DNA from: Atrina japonica | Taxonomy: Eukaryota; Mollusca; Bivalvia; Pterioida; Pinnidae | Length of the DNA stretch: 64,000 nucleotides | Direction: 5' to 3' | Assembly: GCA_030159075.1 (NCBI GenBank) | Contig: BROG01000139.1 | Span: 387,501-451,500, forward strand | Shown: positions 57,034 to 64,000 of the stretch, piece by piece | How the letters are laid out: each line of letters starts with the position of its first letter | How positions within the stretch are numbered: the first letter of the stretch is position 1 | Position numbers and translations under genes: made by a program | The notes under the pieces: generated by a model | The model's input: only the letters and a program-made list of their open reading frames with translations | Told to the model about the DNA's origin: nothing | Databases searched by the model: none

Positions 57034-57082
57034 AGTAAAGATTGTGTTTAATTTGAACAGATTTCCTCACATGTTGATATAA
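57034..57082 (-). CDS. F-BAR gene, recognised exon 1 (FCH helix, N-terminal part)
   Basis: The minus strand reads a T-rich tract ending in TTTTTTGCAG, then 16 codons LYQHVRKSVQIKHNLY plus one base, then GTGAGG. The single base T joins the TT that opens the next exon to make a Phe codon. The resulting LYF-AEFAQQM run fits the first FCH-domain helix, which typically starts with L..HV..G and continues into a F...RA.IE.EYA pattern. An alternative donor five bases downstream (GTATTT) would end in phase 0 and not fit the next exon. The preceding exon must end in phase 0; none was found upstream, and it may lie beyond the window. This is the least certain exon because it is short and separated from the next by 12.3 kb. 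Confidence 0.55.
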
Positions 57083-57363
57083 CTGCAAAAAATGAATCCT
57101 TTGATGTTCAAGAGAAAAATTCAATTTGTTGTAATTTTATGGAGACCCTCGGGTCTGGAAAAGGTGAATCAATTTCATCATAGATGGCTCTTGTTGTTTA
57201 GCTGTGTTTAATATCAGAAAGTGATCTCTGAGCATTCAATTAAAATAAACTCCTGTGACCCCAACAGGACTATACGGGTATCGATGTGTTCGGTAAATGT
57301 CGCTGGCAATCATCTTGGAAGACCATCCAATTGTGGTCAATACTGTCATTTACAGAAATTGAA

Positions 57364-57446
57364 CTCATTCACCCCTAAAGACACATCTGGACTAGTCTAA
57401 GTCATTGATTTACAGAAGAGTCCATTTTTTTTCAGGGGTCAATGGG
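57364..57446 (+). mobile_element. 83-bp TTAA mini-MITE, copy 3
   Basis: Ends CTCATTCACCCCTAAAG and TTCAGGGGTCAATGGG are inverted; right TTAA at 57447-57450, left mutated (TGAA). Interior TGGACTAGTCTAAGTCATTG. Confidence 0.8.
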
Positions 57447-57854
57447 TTAATAGAGTTTTCATGTTTTGTCTGTATGTACCTATATACATTGGGATATCAG
57501 TATGCAAAATAATTTGGTGATTTCGGAACTTATGTAAAAGAACATGATGATGAATACATTGAGTCAATGTTAGTGTTTGCATAAAAATGTGTGTCTCTAT
57601 ATTTCCTGATGGAAACAGATTCTACCGATAGATTCTTGAAGACATTCGATCAACTCCAGGTCATCATTTACATAAAACAATAATTGGGTCACACTTATCT
57701 TCATTTTCTTGTGAAATATAAAAGAATGAATGCGTTGAATACGATTCTAAAAGTATGTGCATGTAATAAATCAATTTTGGAATATTTCTATCATCAATAA
57801 ACGAACAAGTCCAGCTGCAGTGTGTGTATGTAGTGTGTTTACATTTAAATCATG

Positions 57855-57902
57855 AAAAGACAGTTGAGTTTGATTACTGAGTAAATTTGGTGACTTGGGG
57901 CC
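57855..57902 (+). mobile_element. GGTCC-end element, right-end fragment
   Basis: GACAGTTGAGTTTGATTACT, GAGTAAATTTGGTGACTTGG, GGCC. Solitary end. Confidence 0.55.
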
Positions 57903-58079
57903 CTGCTGTGTTGGAATTGATCTGAATCCAATATCAGCCATTATTACATGTTTAATGTTTAACAGGTTAAACAGGGTCACTAGACGTTAGGCATTTTTGT
58001 CATCAATTCAAAATAAAACCAATAATAAAAATTGACAATTATGGCAAACATAACCCACAGACACATATTTGAACTAGAA

Positions 58080-59440
58080 ACTGAAACATCAATACAACAA
58101 GATATAGACCACAGTCACACAGACAGATCAATTATACAGTGGGGTAAGTAGCACTGACTGGAGACAAGTCAATATAAAAAAAATATAACGAACACAGACA
58201 GATAAAACATACCATAGGGTGAGCAGGACTGACTAGGGACGAGTCAATATAAAAAAATATAACCCACACAGACAGATCAATTATACAGTGGGGCAAGCAG
58301 TACTAACTGGGGAAAAGTCAATACAACAAAATAAAGACCACACATACAGATCATTTATACAGTAGGGTGAGTGGCACTGATTGGAAAAAAGTCAATACAA
58401 CAAAATAAAGACCACACATACAGATCATTTATACAGTAGGGTAAGCAGCACTGACTGGAAAAAAGTCAATACAACAAAATATAGACCACACAGATAGATC
58501 AAATATACAGTAGGGTAAGTAGCACTGACAGGGAAAAAAGGTCAAAACAACAAAATATAGACCACACAGATAGATAAAATATACAGTAGGGTGAGTAGCA
58601 CTGACTGGAAAGAAAGTTAATACAAAGAAAACATAGACCACACAGACAGGTCAATTATACAGTAGGGTGAGTAGCACGGACTGGGAAAAAGGTCAAAACA
58701 ACAAAATATAGACCACACAGATAGATCAAATATACAGTAGGGTGAGTAGCACTGACTGGAAAGAAAGTTAATACAAAGAAAACATAGACCACACAGACAG
58801 GTCAATTATACAGTAGGGTGAGTAGCACACTGACTGGGAAAAAAGTCAACACATCAAAATATAGACCACACAGATAGATTAATTATACAGTAAGGTTAGT
58901 AGCACAGAAAAGTCAATACAACAAAATATAGCCTACACAGACAGGTCAATTATACAGTAGGGTGAAGTAGCACTGACTGGGGAAAAAGTCAATACATCAA
59001 AATATTGACCACACAGACAGTCAATTATACAGTAGGGTGAGTAGCACTGACTGGGAAAAAAGTCAATACATCAAAATATTGACCACACAGACAGTCAATT
59101 ATACAGTAGGGTGAGTAGCACTGACTGGGAAAAAAGTCAATACATCAAAATATTGACCACACAGACTGGTCAATTATACAGTAGGGCAAGTGGCACTAAC
59201 TGGGGAAAAGTCAATACAACAAAATATAGACCACACAGACAGATCATTTATACAGTAGGGTGAGTAGCACTGACTGATAAAAGGGTCAATACATCAAAAT
59301 GTAGACCACACAGACAGGTCAATTATACAGTAGGGTGTCAAAGTAGCACTGACTGGGGAAAAAAGTCAAAACAGCAAAATATAGACCACACAGATAGACT
59401 AATTATATACTAAGGTGAGTAGCACTGACTGGGAAAAAAA
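58080..59440. repeat. 75-bp satellite, about 18 units
   Basis: Unit modules AAAATATAGACCACACAGAC, AGATCAATTATACAGTAGGG, TGAGTAGCACTGACTGGGAA, AAAAGTCAATACAACA. Starts of ACAGTAGGGT are 75 bp apart where checked (58359, 58434). Being a multiple of three, it opens minus-strand frames with 25-residue peptide repeats. Not coding. Confidence 0.93.
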
Positions 59441-59449
59441 ATACCATGC

Positions 59450-61085
59450 TTAGTTGTAGTTTCCCTGTATTAGGTTAACCTGTTCATGCCCATAAACACA
59501 ACAAGACACCATTTTTCTTTGCAATTCAGCTAAAAAACACAAGAACTGAAAATGTAACATGAAAGTTGAAAATAAAAAATTTATAATGTGTGTCAAGCAT
59601 TAAATGCAAAATCAGCGAAATGAGAGGTAACTTGGTTAGAAATGATCAATTTCACCACACATATCATGATCAGAACTAACTGATGACTGGATTAAAAGAA
59701 TTGATGCAATGTGCAATTAAAGAGTCTATGAGCTTTCTACAACATGATGCAGAGTCTATCAACGACGGGAAATCTGAATATTTACGCTGTATTTCAGGTA
59801 ATCACTCACTCCCACGCATATCACCTGAGTTTTCTGTTGCATCACGTTTCATTAATCAATTATTATGAAAGCGACCTCAATAATGGTTAGAACATCGCGC
59901 TTTGAAATGTCTTCAAACTTTGGTAAGTGAACGTTCTATAGGGTATGATACCTCCATTTGTCTAAAAGACGGTGTTTGACATTTGTCTTGAAAAAGGTCA
60001 ATTTCCATTCCCAGAATACATTGCAATGCTTTATTTTTTTCCACTTATTATTTTTTTCAATCACTTTTTTCTGTTCCTTCGTAGACAATTTTGACTGTAT
60101 AATCAAGTGATATTTAAGTGACCACTTGTGGCAGTTCAATGATAGCTCCTTGGACTTGCAAGCAGAAAGTTCCAGGTTCAATTCCCAATGGTACCTGGTC
60201 ATACGCAAGACATATTATGTGATTAGCAAAAAACATAAATGTCTGTAAAGATAAAATATGGCTGATGATTTACCAAGGAGCATTTATTGGCTTCATGTGA
60301 TTGATTAATAGAATTTTAGCCGGCAAGCCTCAGGTTTGTCATTCAAGAATCTTACCCTCGGATTAAGATTCCTTTGTCACACCCTCAAGGTAGGGCTTGA
60401 TTATTTTTCTCCCATGTCTTAAATATATGTCGATGTCCATTTACGCATGATATACATGTCTATGTAAATCTACACAGATCTATGTCAAGTCTGACATAAC
60501 TATGTACTGCATTCTAGAGCCACAGAAGTTCTACGTCATAAATTCTTTTTGCGATGTCATATCACGTGTGGCTTGTCAATACTCTAGAGAATGACAAGGA
60601 AATCATTTCCTGTAAAAAATTGTGAAAAATTTGTGAACCATTGGAGAAAATGTTGATTTTATTATCTTTGTAGAAACGTGCTTTTGTAATTTTAAAGTTT
60701 TGGTGTCGGTGATGTTAACCAAAGTTGATTCGGACATGCTTTGTGTAACTTTCACTTGTCAGATGGCAAGATGGACTGATATGAGACCTTTTGCTTGGAT
60801 GAGGATATAAATTAAAACAAGGGGGAGGGGGACATTTTTAATTCAGACAATAAAACAGAAACGAAAACACCACACCACCAGACATTGCTTGTCAATTATG
60901 ACTGATTAACAAATATTGATGCAAATCACTTTAAGAATTGCACAAAAGTCAATAATAGGAACATGAATTGTCATTTTACTGAAACTCCAGAGAATCACGT
61001 ACAACGAAAAATGTCTAAATCTAAAAGCTTTTACGCTACATAGCAAATAACATTAAATTTACATATAATTGCTATAAATTCGTAT
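59450..61085. other. Spacer with a SINE-like head and no gene
   Basis: Besides the tRNA-like sequence at 60120-60200 and a fragment of the group-2 SINE head at 59887-59915 (AATGGTTAGAACATCGCGC), nothing is recognised. Frames at 59683 and 59936 are short and have no support. Confidence 0.4.
60120..60200 (+). mobile_element. tRNA-like SINE head (group 3)
   Basis: TCAATGATAGCTCCTTGGAC, TTGCAAGCAGAAAGTTCC and AGGTTCAATTCCCAATGGTA (B box GGTTCAATTCC). Resembles the minus strand of 14825-14905. Confidence 0.45.
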
Positions 61086-61090
61086 GTATA

Positions 61091-61265
61091 CAGTCAAACT
61101 TGTCCATAAGACCACTCAAGGCAACAGGCAAAAGTAGTCATTATAGATAGGTGGCCTTTATAATGAGAATTTTCATTATAAAAAAGTTAACAAAGATTAT
61201 GTTTAAATGGCCATTATAGACAGGTGCCCCTTATACAGATGTGGCCTTTAATGCTAGTTTGACTG
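61091..61265 (+). mobile_element. CAGT-end MITE (CAAACTTGTC type)
   Basis: CAGTCAAACTTGTCCATAAG to TTAATGCTAGTTTGACTG, 175 bp, TA at both sides. A family A copy starts 40 bp further on. Confidence 0.85.
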
Positions 61266-61305
61266 TATTTATGTTGAATAATCTTAACCCTTTCACACCT
61301 ATGTA

Positions 61306-61483
61306 CAGTAAAACCTGCTATAGCAGCCACCTCTACATAAGGATTACCTGTTTATAAAGGCCAATTTTTTAAGTCCCTTGACTGCATACTTCAACTAAAT
61401 TGAACCTGTGTATAAGAGTCACCCGCATATAAAGGTCAATATTTTCTGGTCCCTTGGGTGGCCCCTATATATAGGTTTCACTG
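61306..61483 (+). mobile_element. CAGT-end MITE family A, copy
   Basis: CAGTAAAACCTGCTATAGCA to TAGGTTTCACTG, 178 bp, TA at 61304-61305 and 61484-61485. Confidence 0.88.
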
Positions 61484-61856
61484 TATCTGTATGGTAAGTA
61501 CTTTTCTTTTCTATTCTGTGGGGTTGAAAGGACTATGGTAAAAAATTCTTAAACAATTTATTTATGCGAGTCATTCATTATCAGGCAAAAACAAATTGCT
61601 GTCATCATCAGATAAATAAGATTGTAAAAACTAGGGTCTCTAAGAACCTTCACTAACCTAAATTAGGCATCGAACCATAGCACAGGCCAAAATTTGTGGC
61701 ACTTCATCTCAAGCTTGCAATGTTTTCTTGTCAGCAAAAAAAAAAATCTCTGTGGGACGTAAAACAAGAATGAATCAATACAGACCTGTCACCATAGTAA
61801 AACCTATATGAATCTTTGTCGCCGATTTTATGGTGTTAAATTATGATAGTCAGTTC

Positions 61857-62075
61857 TGTTGATTTTTTTAATGTTGTTTTACAAATTATAATTTTTCAAA
61901 TTATATGGTGGCAGCCAGTTTTTAATGGTGGTGGTGGAGAGGATCCGATACAATGTACCCAGGAAGAGGTAACTGGTCTTCCTGTGAGTAAACTGGCAAA
62001 ATTTCTCACAAAAATCAGCTTAGGTTCCAGCGGGACTCGAACCTGCGCTGACCAGAAGTAAGAGACATCATATTA
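61857..62075 (-). mobile_element. tRNA-headed SINE (group 2), full-length copy
   Basis: ATATGGTGGCAGCCAGTTTT, GGTGGTGGTGGAGAGGAT, AGTAAACTGGCAAAATTTC, AATCAGCTTAGGTTCCAGC, GGGACTCGAACCTGCGCTGA, CCAGAAGTAAGAGACATCAT. The GGGACTCGAACC block is the reversed B box. Confidence 0.85.
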
Positions 62076-62449
62076 GGTCCAGGTAAGGAAGTAATTGCAT
62101 TTGTTCAGGGGAGATAATTCAGAAATCTCTGAATTTGTGAGGTCTTAGATACTAAATTATCTAAAATTTGGGAGATAATTAATTATGAAATCTACTGAAT
62201 TTGTAAAGGTAAAAATTAGATACTTAAGAAATTTACTTTTTTTTCTGAAGCATGGATTAAGTCAGAAGAAAAATAATTCATAGCATTTTTGTATTAATTA
62301 TGATAATCTTTATCTCTAAGGGACCGCCCCCTAATGATATAAATTAAAAATTTTAAAGATATAAAAGGGAACCAGACATTCAACTTTGACATAAATTTTT
62401 TTTTCAACATAACAGCACTGGATACTGATAAGTCATATATATATATATA

Positions 62450-62625
62450 CAGTGAACCCGCTTTACAACGACATTCATTATAACGGAATATTCGGTATCC
62501 GCAAGAATTGCTCGGGGAACAAATATACACAAAAAAAAGTACTCATTACAACGGAATATTCGGTATCCGACTCCGACATAGATTCCGGGAACAAATAAAC
62601 AAAACTCAGTGTAAATAAATACAAC
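62450..62625 (+). mobile_element. Left part of a CAGT-end element (ACGGAATATTCGG type)
   Basis: TA-CAGTGAACCCGCTTTACAAC, then CATTATAACGGAATATTCGG repeated at about 62480 and 62545 (TATTCGGTATCCG). This is a classic pogo/Tigger-like terminus. No right end was found. Confidence 0.6.
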
Positions 62626-63219
62626 GATACATAGAACCCACCAGCTGATCTGGCTATTGTTATATATTTTCTTCATGGTTGTGTTCAGTGGAATTGCCAT
62701 TCAATTACACTCATCAATTAAACTCACTGATAGGTGAGACAATTAGCGCTTGAATCACCCTTACCTATAGGCCTAATGTTGATAAATCCGGAATTCGAAG
62801 ATAACTGAAAAAAGCTTTAATAAGATTGATAAATAAAAATCGTTGAAGTTCAGCTACATGTTCATTCAACAATGGCGATTGATTTCATGCTTGCCAGGAA
62901 TTTCGACTTTATTTATCATCAGCATTCTCGATTTTTTTTTTGACAATAAAGTGTTTAAACGGAATCTGGAGATATACCACATTCGGGCATTTTGTACATG
63001 ATTCATACGACATCACCCAATATATTTAAGTATAATTGTGCATCAATGTTAACTTGCGTTAAGATTAACTTGCATGAATTTTATTTATATATTTTCACCT
63101 CTTAAATATTGTTTTAAGGATGTACCTGATACTATAAAGAAATGCCCCAGTTAGTGTGACAAATTGACGTCATTCCCATTGACGGTCGTTGCATACTGTT
63201 CAACTATATAATTATATAC

Positions 63220-63376
63220 CTGTATATAACCCTGCTGTAGGTCACCTCTATTTAAGGATTTACCTGTCTAAAGGTCAATACAGTCTCTGACTGCATACTT
63301 CAACTAAATTGAACCTGCATATAAAGGTCAATATTCTCTGGGTCCCTTGGGTGGCCCCTATATACAGGTTTTACTG
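63220..63376 (+). mobile_element. CAGT-end MITE family A, diverged copy
   Basis: GTAGGTCACCTCTATTTAAG, TTCAACTAAATTGAACCTG, GTCCCTTGGGTGGCCCC, ending CAGGTTTTACTG-TA. The left end is decayed, with internal deletions. Confidence 0.75.
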
Positions 63377-63584
63377 TATATATATGATACACGGTGAACA
63401 TTATTAGGAAAAATAGAGCTGATTTTGCATTGAGAATGCATGTTGATGATATTTAAATCCCTGGCACCATAAATAATTATAGACGCAGAAAATAAACGTC
63501 ATGGTAAAGAAATTCAATAACTAAATGATGTAATACATTTGATAAAATAAGAGAACTGGTCAATTGGTCAATGGTTACTAATGA

Positions 63585-63830
63585 TTACCCCAAATAATGA
63601 CTATATAATAATATTATGCATATAATATACAAATATCTCTGTTTGGCCTTATACAAATAAATCTTGTCTCCAAGAATTAACCAGTGTGGGTGTTTCAATT
63701 CCGATTTCCCGGGTTTGCTCTCTCCTTCCTCATAAAGCTTATCAATTATACATGTAGACAAATGAAAAAATAGGCGTATAGTCCTTGCAGGCGTATCTTC
63801 CTCACATGTCATCAGTTTAAAGTACATCAC
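63585..63830 (-). CDS. Orphan open frame of 81 codons, function unknown
   Basis: A minus-strand frame with a protein-like stretch (KLMTCEEDTPARTIRLFFHL, then KLYEEGESKPGKSELKHPHW and LILGDKIYLYKAKQRY) before running into AT-rich spacer. No family is recognised. It lies upstream of the F-BAR exons in gene direction and could hold part of a 5' exon, but no splice junction in the needed phase was found. Listed only so it can be tested. Confidence 0.12.
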   Translation of the reverse strand: MMYFKLMTCEEDTPARTIRLFFHLSTCIIDKLYEEGESKPGKSELKHPHWLILGDKIYLYKAKQRYLYIICIILLYSHYLG

Positions 63831-64000
63831 ACATATAAAATGTTCAAAACCAACATGGAGTGGGTGTCTTCATTAAACATAATCCCGTGTGATAGTAGAA
63901 GAGCACGTCCAATTATTTGTGCACTCATTGACTTATTTACAGGGTTCAACAACCGTATAAAATTTCATTTGTCAAGCTAGACAAATACAGTCTATCTTAA

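Larger units (their letters stand above)
7746..57082 (-). other. Split F-BAR domain protein gene (partial, 8 exons recognised)
   Basis: Eight minus-strand exons (57082-57034, 44681-44573, 43107-43035, 41871-41719, 37789-37616, 35632-35552, 32991-32824, 7897-7746) total 959 nt, or 319 codons plus 2 nt. Every junction has AG acceptor and GT donor, and phases match throughout (0, 1, 2, 0, 0, 0, 0, 0). About 269 residues form a long helical protein with the F-BAR pattern: an FCH helix (LYQHVRKSVQIKHNLY, then AEFAQQMAAVHEHFSKE), a second helix around AAWESLLQGTEIDAQ, a long coiled helix with KPLEEV, and a third block around HNEYVFQLRASN. About 50 further coiled-coil-like residues follow. F-BAR dimers bind and bend membranes and link them to actin or signalling domains. 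No kinase, SH3 or RhoGAP exon was found, so the subfamily (FES/FER, FCHSD, srGAP or other) is open. The start codon and 3' end are missing. Confidence 0.8.

Noticed and set aside
58429..58805. Frames with VYFIYLCGLYF-type repeats
   Set aside because: Produced by the 75-bp satellite, whose period is a multiple of three.
59936..60208. 90-codon minus-strand frame
   Set aside because: Overlaps a tRNA-like SINE head on the opposite strand; Lys/Asn-rich as expected of AT-rich DNA.

Overview
This is a eukaryotic nuclear window, about two-thirds A+T, dominated by transposon-derived and tandem repeats, with one recognisable split gene. The dispersed repeats (tRNA-headed SINEs, many short inverted-repeat elements, ACATGTA-rich spacer, AAGGTCA-rich repeats with GATA/GACA tails) are of a kind I associate with molluscs. 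A bivalve is my best guess; species and assignment are inference.

Gene content: eight short exons on the minus strand, between 57082 and 7746, join in a consistent reading frame with GT donors and AG acceptors to give 319 codons of an F-BAR (FCH plus coiled-coil) protein. The N terminus and the 3' part lie outside the window or were not found. The subfamily is unresolved (FES/FER, FCHSD/nervous wreck and srGAP types all fit partly). A ninth, in-phase candidate exon lies at 8209-8298. Nothing else is a convincing gene. Three orphan open frames (3836-4006, 20851-21222, 63585-63830) are listed at low confidence.

Layout: 1-7.7 kb is a minisatellite, SINE fragments, small inverted-repeat elements and a 36-bp satellite that stops about 20 bp from an exon. 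7.7-8.3 kb holds the most 3' exons. 8.3-32.8 kb is a 25-kb intron filled with MITEs (several nested), a 24-bp minisatellite, SINEs and a hAT-type MITE with 8-bp target duplications only if the next exon upstream is the one at 32824. 32.8-44.7 kb holds six exons, separated by MITEs and a 1.8-kb 26-bp satellite. 44.7-57.0 kb is an intron with GAT, GATA, 20-bp and CA-rich arrays, SINEs and nested MITEs. 57.0 kb is the first recognised exon. 57.1-64 kb has a 75-bp satellite and further MITEs.

The most interesting pattern is how repeats crowd the splice sites of this one gene: three acceptors have a MITE 18-52 bp upstream, and two donors have a long tandem array starting within about 25 bp. The mobile elements form at least five MITE groups with different target preferences (TA with CAGT ends; TTAA long foldback; TTAA 83-bp miniature; hAT 8-bp; a 3-4 bp group). 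Two of them are nested in each other at different loci.
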